Assembly: GCA_027574665.1 (NCBI GenBank)
Contig: CM050655.1
Coordinates: forward strand, 14,875,170-14,939,169
Source: Rhynochetos jubatus
Lineage: Eukaryota; Chordata; Aves; Eurypygiformes; Rhynochetidae
Direction of reading: 5' to 3'
DNA length: 64,000 nt
Positions 12,887-25,600 of this stretch are shown here, piece by piece (the first letter of the stretch is position 1; each line of letters starts with the position of its first letter). The notes beneath the pieces were generated by a model. That model did no database searches and was not told the DNA's origin. It saw nothing but the letters and a program-made list of their open reading frames with translations. A program made the translations under genes and the position numbers.

Positions 12887-12986
12887 TACTTTTAAAGTGT
12901 GAAGAAGACAGGGCAAATATATTTATTTATGAGTGTTAAGAATCCATAATATTTGCTTATACTATCACTACAGAGTCTGAGAGTCA

Positions 12987-13177
12987 TTACAGCCAGGACT
13001 CGCTGCAGTTACCCAGCAATATGTCAATGACTTGGGCCCGGTACTCAGACAGATGCCCTACTGACAAGTCTGTTACAGTCTCTTCATCTGGAGAAATGCA
13101 CAAACCACCATAATCTTGCTCAGAAGCTGTTTGAAAGCTACAGCGATCTTCCAACAGGGAGTTTTTGAACAGAGGCA
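12987..13177 (-). CDS. Candidate terminal coding exon of an unrecognised minus-strand gene
   Basis: This is the most coding-like segment of the window. From an acceptor (CCTTCTCACAG) at 13178-13179, the minus strand is open for 62 full codons to a TAA at 12989-12987. Codon use is balanced (CTG, GAG, GCC, CGG, TGC well represented), and the local GC content is above that of the flanks. The peptide includes PLFKNSLLEDRCSFQ, then an acidic segment ISPDEETVTDLSVG, then SEYRAQVIDILLGN, and ends CSESWL. The last four residues (ESWL) fit a class I PDZ-binding tail (S/T-x-hydrophobic). An in-frame TAG lies 17 to 15 bases upstream of the exon start, inside the presumed intron. A second possible acceptor (TTGCAGTGGGTAG) would begin the exon a few codons earlier. 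The following minus-strand sequence resembles a 3' UTR. I do not recognise the protein. Alternatives are a fragment of a processed pseudogene or a chance frame. Confidence 0.35.
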
Positions 13178-15195
13178 CTGTGAGAAGGTCCTACCCACTG
13201 CAAAATAGGTAGTGGACTTCTTGTACAGTCGTGTGACACTGAGGGTCTCCCATGTAACCTCAACCTTTAAAGCAAAGGCAGTAAATTAACTGGCAACAAA
13301 GTAAGTCAAAACTGCAAGTAAAGACTGTTTTGTCAAGGACAGTCTCGTAAGGAAATCTGTCAAAAAGCTGAGAATGGGAGACAAAATTAATGTGATGCAG
13401 ATGAAAAAAAAAACTATTAAGTTTGCTTTTAGTTGACTTAAATCAGCATAAGTCAGGACTAATTTAACTATAATCAGTAAAAATATAGCTCAATGAAAGT
13501 ATTGATGCAAACAACTATCACAAATTTAGCATGCACACCACAAAGTAGTTGCTGGAAAGCAAGAAGAAACTTCAATTCAGCAGCAATTTTACAAACACAC
13601 TTCTCTGCCCTCTTTTCTCTAAACAGATATTTTCCCCACACTTCCTGTCATCTCGAAAAAGCTTTTTAAACAAGGTTTCTGCCATACTGATGCACCATTT
13701 ATCTTCCAAATGTCATCTAGAAACAGATTGTCCTCTCTCTTCCTAAGTGTCTTAATTTCTTTCTCCTTGCTACCATTTAACTTTATATCTGTATTACCTA
13801 ACCACATAAAGCCTTCAAGATATCATTTCCACAGAAGATGCTATAAAAATCAGGTGGTAATACATTATACCATACTAAATCACTGTCAGAGCTCTTATCT
13901 GAAGTTCATTCTGTTCTTCAGTGAAGAATTTGTTCCCCAAGATAAACAATAAAACAACTCTGAGGTATTTTTTGTTTCTAGTTCAGCCTGGTGGGCATGT
14001 GTACAAAAAACTCTCTCTTACTGCTCCCCTGTTTTATCTACATCATGCAAAATGGACTATGCTGGTCTTGTGGTGAAGGCACTGGACGTTCAAACAAAAG
14101 CAGCATTTGCTGTCATCCTACAATCTTTTGAGAGTTATTTACTTCCGGTTCAAGGTATGTCTACCACCTACTGGGAGGTGCCCAAGTCTCACGCCAAATT
14201 TCTACCCATCATTAAAACATGAGAGAACTTCTTCTCTTCAAAATAAGAGCACTAAAAGTAATCTCTATTGGACTGTCAGAAGGAAAACTTGAATAATATG
14301 TTTGCTGGAAAGATTTGGTGGCAGTTTCTTTGAACATATCCCACAGTTGAGGCAATACTTCTTAAAACAAACTTAAGTTACTCCTATTTTAAAATATTAC
14401 CCCTTACGACTTCTTTTATGCTTTCGAAGATTATCTGCCACTCTGTTCACTATACCTTTTGTACGCATTCACAGTTCTGCACCTACTGCATTAGTTTAGC
14501 TAGTACCTCCTGGAGACATTACCTCAACTTGCCACAAAATGCATCCTGCGTTTATGATCTGCAGTTTGTTTGCAAAAAAGGAACTCAATATAGCACAGTA
14601 GAATTGGAGGGCAATGGTTGATGACATTTTCACACTATAACAAAATTGGAAAGCTTCATATGCACTGCATATGCACTTAATTTTGCACCATCCAGAAGGT
14701 GTGAGCATTATCTAGAGTTATCTTTGCATACAAGTTGAAACAAAGTGCCCAACTATCATACTAGTTCACCATCAAAAACTAAATCCAATGACCTACTGCT
14801 TTCCAAAGGATGTCACTACAGTCATTTTAATTGGCCAGCCACAAGATGGAATTAGACCTAGATGTCCTCTTGTAAGGGGACACAGAAAGCATTGTTTATT
14901 GAGCATCTACTCACACCTCAAGAAACCTCAGAGTTACAACACAAGGCAGAGGGTTTAAGAGCCTGCTTCACACCTGCTAGTAGGCCTTGAGAGGCAACAT
15001 AACAATCCTGTGCGTAGCAGTCCAGGGCTAGAACACAGTGATGGGAGTGGACGCATAAAGAGAATTTTTTTTTTAGTAGTAAACCATATCAAGAAATATC
15101 CTAGCTTAATACACTGTAATACTGAAGGTAATATTTTTAATCCATTATTTGATTGTTCCTATTGATAACAAGTATTTATTAGTGACCAATCTTAC
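13178..15195. other. Non-coding, possibly last intron of the minus-strand candidate
   Basis: No other supported gene. Short open frames on both strands (60-80 codons) lack motifs. An 11-base tandem duplication (CATATGCACTG) occurs at about 14655-14675. Confidence 0.4.
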
Positions 15196-15222
15196 CCTCT
15201 TGAATTCCTACTAAACGTTTAA
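15196..15222 (-). other. Candidate 27-nt exon
   Basis: Minus-strand acceptor (GATAAACTTCTGCAG) and donor (GAGG|GTAAGATTGG) enclose 27 bases that are open in phase 1-in/1-out and read KRLVGIQE between the split codons. That phase would join without a frame change to the terminal exon candidate at 13177. The immediately preceding minus-strand sequence (15396-15223) is itself an open frame with a peptide-like look (QQLAESPNTGVCLLSSNS), so exon limits here are uncertain. Evidence is splice motif plus frame only. Confidence 0.12.
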
Positions 15223-18116
15223 CTGCAGAAGTTTATCGCCCAGTCCAAAGACAGCTGCAGAAAGCTTTAATTTTTCTATGGAATTTGATGAATTTGAGCT
15301 CAGCAGACAGACTCCAGTGTTTGGAGATTCAGCAAGCTGCTGCTGTTTTCTCAAAGCCATTAATAAAAATATATCACTTAGAAATATAACAAGCATGGGA
15401 GACTATACAGCTTTAGTCCCCACTCAGGACTGCAGACACTGCTCAGCAGAATAAGGTTTAGAACACAAAAAAAAAAAACATCCACACCCAAACCACCCCA
15501 CACACCAGAAGAATCCAGCACCACTGAACTACAAGTGCAAAACGAGAAACAGAAGAAAGAAAATGCAGACATAATTAGTTTCTGTTAAGCATATGAGCAA
15601 AATTGATGAAAAAAACCCTGTTCATTCTTGCAACTTGGCTAGGGCTGGCTGCATTGTAGCTCATTGTGTGACACAAAAAGGAATTAAAATGCATGATTCA
15701 AGGAAAAGCTAGCAGCTGCAGCCAAAGCATCCAAAACAATACACAAAAAATAGGAAATAGCATTCAGAAGAGATTGTTCTGTACTGTCTCCATCTATTCA
15801 TGTTATACAAGTAGCCATTTTATTACTATTTAGAGCTAAGGGGAAAAAAATAAAAAAATCAAGAAGATACAGTTGTGCCAAAACACCGAGCTTTATCAGT
15901 ACTTACAAAATTATTACACAAGAAAACTGGAACTCAGAAGACGTAAAAACACCAAAACAGATTATGCAGATACTACTTGACTGAATGATTATGGTTGTTT
16001 CAAAAACTGTACCTTAGAGTAACAACAGAATAAGCTCTTGCAAAAAAACCATTAAACCACAGACAAAGTATTTCAATTGACCCAATAACACTTTTTTTCT
16101 GCCCAAAAGTAAAGAACACATTTAAATCTGGTGCAGCCAACTTTAACAGGCTTATTTCTTTATAAAACGGAATGTGTACACTGTCACACAAATTTGCTGT
16201 CGAGGCCAGTAACATCTAAAAGCCCAAAGCAAGCATGAATACTACATGTATATAGAAAGACAAAATGCTTATCCCAAAATTAACTGACTACTGCAGAAAT
16301 AAGGTCTGCACAATTCAAGGGGAAATACAAGACCATTCTCAGGAGTAGTCTACCTGTAGTACATGATCTAAAAGGAAGGGATATTAACCAAATAAACAGC
16401 TTTTTCAGTAGATATTTCAATCTGTTTTTTCAAACAAAGCACACACTCTTATCTCCAACTCTCAGCCAACGAAACTTCAAAGCGCCAAGTCACTGGACTG
16501 TCTTTGTTCACTGCTAAGGTAGGAACACCAGAAAGGTACTGGACAACTATCTACAGCTCAGCAAAGCCGCAACTGTTTCTAGAATATTTATTCAACAGTA
16601 TACAGTGTGATAGCAGGCAGAAATGACAGAAACCCTAAACAGGTGGAACCAGCTCCACCTGTCTACAAGTGCTCACTTCATTGTGACTTTGCTTGCCCCA
16701 TACACAAAGGGCATTCCATCTAAAACACGTATTTTAAGAGGAGGACTGAAGAGGAGGCTTCATACTCAAAAATGTCTATCCAAAACTCATCAAGCTTAGC
16801 ATGCATTCCTGAAAGATCAGATCTTTACTTTCACCAAGATATTTGGGTAGTCTGTACATAAGATTTTTTTGAACTGTAGACAGAAACTCCCTTTACATGC
16901 AATGTAAATACATTCACTGGCAAGTCAAAAGCATCGATTGCTCCTGTTTTCTCATCAGCTGTCAGCATGATATATCTATTGAATTCCTTCTCAGGATGCC
17001 AGCAATACCAAAGTGCTCCACAAAGATTCTCTCCTTCCCCAAAACAGAAAAAAAGTAATATGTCTTACACTTTATATCAAATATATTGAGGCCTATCAGA
17101 AATATGAGACTTGAGAAAGGAATATCACTTTGCATGAATTAGTTCTGAGTGTCGAAAGCCAGTTTATTCTTAAATTGGTGAAATATTAAAACAATAAGAG
17201 ACCATTACTGTCTCTGATACTAACCTCCACCTCCTATGATTTCCTGAAGTCATTCCTGCCTAATATATGCCAAAAAGGATTGCCTGTTTTACCAAGGTAT
17301 ACTGTTTTGATTTATATACTTACTCAAAGTAATTTAGTTTAAAATGCCCATGAAATTCTGCTCTAATTGTTTATAGCCGATGGTTGAAACATTGTATGTA
17401 GGTCAGGATTTGAACTTTGTCAGCCTTGCTACAAGTTAGTTATGGGTTTTCTGCAAGTTCAGCATCCCATTGTTTCTTGCTCTGTACACAGTTACAGAAT
17501 GTCACCAAGTTCTTAGTAAACATTCCTTCTGTTAAGCTGTTCAGAAGTCCTGTCATTTCTCACTGTTAGGGAAGTTCTCCATACCTCGAGTTATTTCTCC
17601 TGCTTCCCCTCTAACACATCTCACGTTTTTCAGCATTCTGTTTCTAGACAAACAAGTATGAATATATTTGTATTGCCATGAACCTTGAATAGCAATTGAT
17701 TTTCAAGTTAGTGAAGCTGGTTTGTTACTGTCATAAGTTCACACAAGTACAAAAACTCTCAGAAGTTTTAATGTACTTTAGTATTCTTTACTGGTGCATT
17801 ATAGTGACATATGTTGTCTTTCTTAGCCCCTGTTACTATTTTAAGTCAGACCCAACGTTAAGACCATGCCTTGAGACCACCTATATTGGATATTTCACTG
17901 GACTTGGTCCTATTTTCTTCCAACTTGAAGACAGATTTTTTTTTTTTGTTGTTTTTTGAATGCTGCTTCATAAGCCTAGATGAAAGCATCGAGAGCCATC
18001 ACGAATCACTTAACAGGTTAAAAACTGAGGAAGCGAAGAGCAAGCACAGTAAGATGAGTGTCTGAATGACCAAGCCTACTTTTGAATAAGACATTCTGCT
18101 GAAACACCTTCCTTAC
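15223..18116. other. Non-coding stretch
   Basis: No supported gene. Contains an ordinary mixture of AT-rich sequence and scattered short open frames, with a T run at 17936-17946. Confidence 0.5.
15467..15478. repeat. Poly(A) run, 12 bases
   Basis: Simple homopolymer followed by A/C-rich CATCCACACCCAAACC, another of the A/C-rich low-complexity tracts. Confidence 0.75.
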
Positions 18117-18155
18117 CTTCAGAAACTAGGTGATTTTTACAGATACAATTAGGTC
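18117..18155 (-). other. Candidate 39-nt exon
   Basis: On the minus strand a good pyrimidine tract (TTTTTAATTTCTGTGTGTTGGACAG) and a consensus donor (CTGAAG|GTAAGGAAGG) enclose 39 bases. Only phase 1-in/1-out is open, reading PNCICKNHLVSE between the split codons. This is compatible in phase with the candidates at 15.2 and 13.2 kb. Two cysteines in a C-x-C arrangement are present, but no domain is recognised. Confidence 0.12.
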
Positions 18156-20544
18156 CTGTCCAACACACAGAAATTAAAAACTTCTTCCATCTGAAAGTGA
18201 TTTTCACCTTCATATCCCTGATAGATATGCATTTATCTTTTCCCTGCTGGACTGTAAATTAGGGTTTCACTATGAAAGCTTCACTTTGTTTTATGCTGCA
18301 CTTTATTACTGTTACTGTGATAACACAAGTCCTGAATTTTCCAGTGCCTCATCTAAGAAGGCTGCTGAAATCAAGATATAAATAATTCAACAAAGCATCA
18401 GAAAGCAGTTAACAGACGAACAGTTCATGGAATGGACGGTACTGAGAGCTCACTCCAATATAGTATGCTTTTATCAGCAGAAAAGGTGCAAAGGTTCTGC
18501 TTCTTTTCAGAAGAACATAACTTTGGATTTTCTCCAAACTATTCAAAACAGTACAAATAAAAGAGTTCAAATACATAGCCATCATGATCTTACAGAACTT
18601 GCACTCAAAGACAGATCTGAATATTAGTTCCTCCAAAATTAAGTAGGGCTTTATTCAGGCTCAAATCTACAGCCTATGCAATTCTGCAAAAAAGTGCTAC
18701 AAGTCTTAAAGAAAAGCCTCTTCTCCAAAGTCTTTGGATATGATCACTTCTGCTTCAGCTCTCAAAGTAAAAAAGCCAGTTACATCAGAGGCAGAAAAAA
18801 AAAAAAAAAAGACCCACACATTAAATACATACCTTCAAGGGGGTCTGCAAGCTTAATATGGCAGACAAAATTACAGTGATTTAAATATCATGACAGACTG
18901 CTCTGACCTCAGTAACAATGCCAGAAATAACTTCACATCAGTGCTTTCTCCATTTTCTGCTGTAATGCAGGCCAAACACTGTCATGTTCAAGTGACAACT
19001 ACTAAGCCTTCATGAAAATGACAGAATTGAAAATACTTGATAGCAAACCAGAGCCAATGAAGAAAACAAAAATCTTGCTTACAATGATAAAAAATTTGCT
19101 ATTGTCCCAACAGGGAACATTAGTAGCATGACTGCTATATTAACTTGCCAGTTCCTGTCCAATCTTTTCACCTTGATATAATACACGGGCTATGACTTAA
19201 TGTGGTTTGTTACTCTATGTTATTTGCAAGGCTTATCGTCTCTTAGACAACTGCTTACCACAAATCAAAACAAATGATCCATGCCATAGGTTGCATATCC
19301 TCCTTATTAGCAATTCTGTTTCTATTTGTCATCTTCAGGCCAGCAGGTGAGATGCTGCTCTTGGGCACACTGGCCCAGACAGCATTTAAACATAAAATTA
19401 AAAAAGACCCACACAAGTTAGCGGATGAGAACTTGCCACCAAACAATATTTTGTTGTACTGAAAGAGAAATACAGAATAAGAAACTGCCTTACATCATAT
19501 CATTATGAAAGATGCATTTCAATAATTTGCAGATTCAGTTTCGAAAAGCATTTTTGAATATCACATCGTACAATCTGCAACGAGCACAGGCCAGGAATTG
19601 CTCCCCTGAAGGCAGTAAGAGCATGGAGATTCGGGAGCAATAAACAGGAAGTCAAGCTCCTGTGGTTGAACCATTTATCACAGCATATAAGGGGTCATAA
19701 GCATTGTCCCAAAATTTTATTTAGTGACACAGCTCCATTTACAGGAAACGAAAACTTTTGAAAAATCATGATATACCACGTTAGAATCTAACACTTGGAC
19801 TAGCTTAGTCTTGGAACTCCAGATTTGTCTCAAATTACAAATTAATGCCCGGTATGAAGAAAATATTTGCAATTTTAGAATTGAAGCTCTGTATCTTCTT
19901 GTTTTTACATAGCCTAAATAGTTTGTCAAATCATCTTCTGGACAAGTTAGTAGTATGTCAAAGAGTATAAAATCAACGTGATGATTAGAATTTCACAAAA
20001 GAGAATTTTATTGCGTCTTTGAAGAACTTTTCCACAGGGCTGAGCAGGTTTCTGTCCTCATCACAGATTGCTATCACACAGCAGCAGCACCACACATTGA
20101 TATGCTAGTCACATCCAACCCTCCATCCATCCAGAGACTGCAGTCAGGTACCTGATACTAATGCAAGTCACATCAGCTGGACTGCTGCCACACTGAACTG
20201 ATTCATGCTGGTGCCTTGGTGCAAATAACAAAGACACCAGAACCAGAAGATGCGGTATAATCCTTATAATAGAGACACTGTTTTCAAGATGGCACATTCC
20301 ATTCCCTTGCTCCCCTTGCAAGCATGCCATGTACTTACGTTCCTTCTCTTAGCCTCTGGCTGAGCAACAGCATAATGTAACACATTAAAAAAAGTGTACT
20401 GTGAAGTGGGCAATGGAGAAACAAACATCATTTAATCACTAAGCTGCTACTGTCTCTTCAGTGCTATGGCACTATTTCTTACAGTAAAGTGATGTGTTCT
20501 CCCCATCATCTTTGCCTACGGGTGAAAAATTGTCTAATAGCCTG
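18156..20544. other. Non-coding stretch with two microexon-like sites
   Basis: Holds poly(A) at 18795-18810 and two minus-strand microexon-like candidates (18833-18844 and 20339-20359, listed in the findings). At 19274-19462 the plus strand has a strong acceptor (TTCTATTTGTCATCTTCAG) followed by a 40-codon open frame, without a usable donor. The minus strand is also open there, so neither is called as a gene. Confidence 0.4.
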
Positions 20545-21124
20545 TGTCCTGGTTTGGCTGGGACAGAGTTAATTTTCCTCCTAGCAGCTGGTATAGTGCT
20601 GTGGTTTGGATTTAGCAGGAGAATAATGCGGTAACACAGTGATGTTTTGTTTGTTGCTAAGCAGTGCTTATACTAACTAAAGGACTTTTCAGTTTCCCAT
20701 GCTTTGCCAGTGAAAGGAGGTGCACAAGAAGCTGGGATGGATCACAGCTGAGACAGCCGACCCAGCCTGGCCAAAGGGACATTCCATATCATATAACATC
20801 ACACTCACACCTTGGCTGCTCCATGCATTAACTTGAGAGAGTTGGCTGGGAAGCAGCAATCACTGCTCAGGGACAGGCTGGGCAGTGGTCAGCAGGTGGT
20901 GAGCTGTTGCATCATTTGTTCTTCCTGGATCGTGTTTCACTCTCTTTGTGGTTTTCCTTTGCTTTACAGTTTATTTTTACCATCATTATTTTATTTCAAC
21001 CAAACTGTCTCAACCCATGAGCTCCCTTACTTTTGCCCTTCTGATCCTCTCCCCATCCCAATGGGTAGGAGGGTGAGCTAGCAGGTGCATGGAGCTTGGT
21101 TACCAACCGGTTAAAACCACAACA
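20545..21124 (+). mobile_element. Solo LTR, avian ERVL-like family, plus orientation
   Basis: About 580 bases beginning TGTCCTGGTTTGGCTGGGA and ending TTAAAACCACAACA, with the 5'-TG..CA-3' ends typical of LTRs. It shares an ordered series of blocks with the reverse complement of 32916-33463: AGAGTTAATTTTC near the 5' end, GTTGCTAAG, CCAAAGGGACATT, GGTGGTGAGCTGTTG, CTCAACCCATGA, and the TTGGTTACC/TTGGTTGCT block before the 3' end. No internal retroviral region lies on either side, so this is a solo LTR, presumably left by recombination between the two ends of a provirus. Flanking 5-mers (GCCTG and CCTTG) are only loosely alike, so the target-site duplication is degraded. A U3-like half, TATA-like area and U5-like T-rich part are discernible by position. 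Its divergence from the other copy suggests an old insertion. Confidence 0.85.
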
Positions 21125-21316
21125 CCTTGAAACACTGAAAATGGAAAGATTATCAGTGTCTGCTCTTAAACTGATTACTGATCAAACTTGTTATCACGCT
21201 AAGCAGGCATTTCTGGTTTTATCTGGTTAGTTGACTTACTACAAAATTCTGTGGTGATTTTATGTATAACTATGCATGTAACTTGCAAATAACACAATCA
21301 ACAGTTAAGCCATGAC

Positions 21317-21331
21317 AATAATAATAATAAT
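21317..21331. repeat. (AAT)n microsatellite
   Basis: Five ATA/AAT units. Short simple repeat. Confidence 0.85.
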
Positions 21332-22668
21332 CCCTAAGGTAAGTCAATATGATTTTTATTTTTCCTAGTGTCCTGGAACCCCAATAAGAGGATCCCACAG
21401 ATCAATCCTGAAGTGATGTACACCCTCAATACACTCAGCTGAACAAACAATAAATTAAACCAGCAGCGACCTAAGGTATTGTCAAGCTGCATTTAACCAC
21501 AAATACTGAGAATGAGAAAGCAATTATTTAATTTCCCTCATCCCATAGTACCTTATTTTCCCCAGATTTCTCACAGAACTTGGGCTTCAATGTATGCACT
21601 GATTGTTGATTTAAAAAAAGAATACTCCCTGTCCCCTTCTTCTGAGATTACACCTTTCTGGCTTCTATGTTCATTCCTTTCCTTCCACCCAGGCAAAATG
21701 TAAAGTTTAAAGTGAATATGATATTGTAGGAGTGATAAATAAGAAGAAATAATTAAAATAATTAACATTTTAATTGTCATCTTGACCAAGAGACACTACA
21801 TTATTTTTCTTCTCAGGTAATGAAACCTAGCAGTTTCTCCCCTTGCCTCTAAAATACATACATAACCATATCAATTTGAAGGTATGAAGAGAACACACAT
21901 TTCCAAAACAGCCACAGCAACACTGACACTACTGCTGCTATTTAACACACGTTCGATTCACAAGTCTAACAAGAACTACCCAGCAGAGCAGCTGCGTGGG
22001 ATCAAAATATTTACATCTCAGAAGGTAAAGATGGACAACAGACCTCTAGGAGTAAACTTATTTTTTTCCCCACTTGAAGTTTTAAGTGGCAAGATGTTAA
22101 TCACAAATAAATATTTTCACTGAAATGATAAAGCCTTCCAAACAAGCATACCTGAAACATGGCAGAGAACCCAGCACAGACACTGGCGGAAAGGCACTAA
22201 CATTGAGGGAGTTAGCACATCAATCCTTCTGGCCAAATAATTAGCTTCAGACCACCATGCAAGAAACAGGATAGGTGAGTGTAGGGAATGGTATTTTTCT
22301 AACTTCAAAGCCTTCTCAGCCCAACATGTTAACCCAGACAATATTAGAACCTATCCCAAAACCAGCCTTCTACAGAAAATACATTCGAAATCTATTTACT
22401 TTCATAACTCTTGTCCAGCGGGCTCCTACAAATGCTGCTCCTCAGAAAGGCTCTTTTCAGGGAGAGTAATGTTTTTCAAAAATTATGTCAGAGAACAGTT
22501 TACAGTAGATCTTCTGCCACTCTGCTAAAGTGGGAAAGACACTTCACTGGTTTCCACGTCTAACACTGCAGAGCACTGAGATCAACGGGCACACACAAAG
22601 CCAGGCTGTGACAGTGGCTTGCTGATCGTTCAAGTCCAAACGTCAGATTTTAGCCACACAAAGCCAGC

Positions 22669-22683
22669 AAAAAAAAAAAAAAA
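22669..22683. repeat. Poly(A) run, 15 bases
   Basis: Simple homopolymer without an identifiable retrocopy upstream. Confidence 0.8.
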
Positions 22684-25600
22684 GTTAAATCAAACTCTTA
22701 TTTTCAGACCTAAGCCCACTTTTACATAGAGTAGGACCAGATTTCTTTTCCAAATCTACATGTTTGAGGACTTTCTTAGACATATTGACAGACTTCACAC
22801 ACTGAAAATCACTATCTAGTTTCCCAGTTTGGCATATGGGATCCATTCTGTGGAAATGTTGGCAGAGGATCACACAGGGCTGGTTCTGCATACCTTGTGC
22901 ATCCAGTCAAGAAACAGCTGCAAAGCAGGGAGTTTATCCAAAAATCTCTTTCATATCTGTTTTTGCAAGAAGGACCATTTATTTTAAAGTGTTGTACATG
23001 ATAAATCTTCCACATAACCTAATCACAATGCCAAGGACAGCAGGAAAAAAAACCCTCGAGACACAGAATGACCAATGTCCCTGCAATTGCACATGCAGTG
23101 GTGGTCCAAATCCTTGAAAAACACCTTTCATTTACATCTTCCCAGTTACACTCAGTGAAGCATCTGTCAGAAGACAATTCACAGCCTGCATTCAAACAGA
23201 GTTTTACTTGATGCTTTCAAGGATCAGCAGGAAATAAAAGCAATGGCATAAAAAGTTGCACCAACGGTGGTAAAAAAGCCAGCAAAACTGCATTTGAATG
23301 TTACAGTAACAAATCCCTTCTCAGTATAATAATTTTCTCACCCCTCAGCCAGAGGCACTAGTGTACATTGAAAGATTCTGCTCTCTACATGAGACACGAA
23401 ATAAATGTAGATGAGGGACACTGCAAGAAGCTGATAGCCACTCAGAATATTCTCCAAGTTCTGATATTATCAAACAACATATCTAGCTCAATAGGTACTA
23501 CAAAGTGATTAGAGCATGGGAGTATAAGTAAGGGATTCCTTCCTGAAGGATTTGGTGAGGCAAGTCCACTACAAATATGACTTTCAAGTGAGTTTAGAAA
23601 CTTCAGACTACTTTGGGAAGCATAAACTGCTCAACTACTGTGAAACTGTGAATGAATGGGTAACATATTTCATTCAAATTTCTTTCAAAGTTGACGTTCA
23701 TCCAGTTACAAGTCAACAGGAGTTAAATTCATAAATCGTTGTTTCAAAGTGAGAGATAAGCCTCTAGGTCACATCAGACTTTGGAAACACGCTCTCCGGA
23801 TCAGGTTGACCAACTGTAAAATAAATAGGGCTTAAAATTACTATGACACATTGAATTTTAAGATATTTAATGAGTAATCACAGATTATGCAACAACACAC
23901 AGGTGGTAATATGTCGGGGAGGAGAGTTGTTTTGATGGCTTTTGTTCCCTCACACTGACCTGCATGTTACATGCAGACTGCTGAAGAATGCTGCCAAGTC
24001 AGAAAAAAATGAATAAAGCTTTTCTGTGTAACAAGTTGCTCAGTCACCCTGATTCAAACATGCAGAAACATGCTTTATCTCAGACAGAACCTGTGATGCA
24101 GAAAATGACCCTGGCTGCCCAGCTCCACCTCCTAGAATCAGTTCCCATCACTGCTGTACTCAGCAGAAGCACTTCTCCAAGCACAGGCCAATTGAAGACA
24201 GCATTTCCCACTCCCTTAAATCAAACAAGCTCTCAAAATAGCTCCACAATACCCTAACATTGGTGTGAAGGCCCTTGGTCTAGTATTAGCACACCACCCA
24301 CTGTTCCACACCATCAACACTTTAATGAGAAAAAGCTTGATTTTTATATTCTTGAGATTCCTCGAGCTTATTTTTGCAACAACCAACCAGGTGGAGTTGT
24401 CTTAAACCAGGGAAACCGTTGCTCCAAGTTCATTCCATCTGAACTGACACTGACTGCAACAGTAGCTTCTGCCTCTCAGCCCTCCATCTGGGGTCTCCAG
24501 TCGTGAGTACAGCCCCCTCACCGCAGCGCTAGCTTTTGTAGCCAGCGAGAACATATGGAGGAGGTCCTGCGCTAGGGAACTCCTGGGGATTGCCACTGTG
24601 GGCTGGAGCAACAGTTCTAAGCAAGAAAGTCTGCTTTCTGATTGACAAAGCCATTTTGTATGCTGGGCTCAAATGTTACTCTCTGACAGCCAAAAGGACA
24701 ACCAGATAACCTGAAAGACGGTGGCCTGACCAAAGGAAGCATTGGAACATTTACTAGTTACAACATAACACTTTATTCCAATAGCCTAAGATTTATTCCC
24801 TCCCATGATTTCAGCAACAGTTAGTACATTATCACCAGGTTTTTGGATTAACATATTCCTTCAGGAGCAAAAATGCAAGTTACATACACATACCTTGAAC
24901 GGCCTTGTACGTGAAGATGCAATGACCAAATGGATGCAAACTACAGATTAGATACAGTACGACCAGTGAGACAGGAAAGTACTACTGACATCCTTGTGGG
25001 ACTGGGGGGGCAGAAGGGGAGGTGAATATGGTGCTCTTGATAGCAGCGAACATGGGGAGGATGGCAGACATCAACACAGGGCAGCCAGATCCATTTTCCT
25101 TTCTGTTACTACCTTCAGATCCAGACTGCCACTACACCTGCTTTGAAATGGCAAACCTTTAAGTACCTGGAGCTTTAGCTGCCATGGAGTCTCTCACAAC
25201 CATTTCTTAGGTATTCCAAGCTAATTCTGTCATTAGATACAGACATTATTGCCTAAGTAGCAATAGTACTTGCACCTGATTTACAGAAAAAAAAGGGACA
25301 ATTTGTTCAATAATGACTGAAGTAGAAGAGTAGCCTTTTCCAGTACCACTGTATTTTAGGCAGAGAGATGGGATACAGGAAAAGAAAGATCAGAGTCTTA
25401 AGCTTTATAAATATCATATTTAACTGCCAACAATTTAGATATAGCACAGTAAAAGTACAAGAAAAAAGACTGGAATCTTCAAAATTAACTCCTGAAAGAG
25501 TTTGCCATCTTAATATTTTTTACTCCCAATCCAGTAACATGAGTCAAATAAAGCCACATAAAATCAGAAGCTTTTACAGTCATTTCAAACTAACAGAAAT

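Larger units (their letters stand above)
12285..12986 (-). other. Putative 3' UTR of the minus-strand candidate gene
   Basis: Directly downstream, on the minus strand, of the stop codon at 12987. The region is very AT-rich and has two canonical AATAAA signals read on the minus strand, at 12927-12922 (about 60 bases after the stop) and 12290-12285. The second is followed by a GT-rich TGTGTAAGTTG stretch, as expected for cleavage and polyadenylation. It includes a 10-bp hairpin (12851-12886) and an extremely AT-rich island (12420-12512). The UTR label depends wholly on the neighbouring coding call. AATAAA is frequent by chance at this base composition. Confidence 0.25.

Noticed and set aside
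18300-18330. ACTGTGATAAC as a miR-101 relative
   Set aside because: Only an 11-base partial match and no precursor hairpin.
21945-21965. GTTCGATTC as a tRNA T-loop
   Set aside because: Flanking bases do not form a T-stem and no A-box or cloverleaf is present upstream.
24480-24620. Splice-like sites on both strands in a GC-richer segment
   Set aside because: Plus (TCTCAG..GTGAGTAC, 23 nt) and minus (GCGCAG..GTGAGGGG) candidates overlap and cannot both be real; neither has supporting neighbours.
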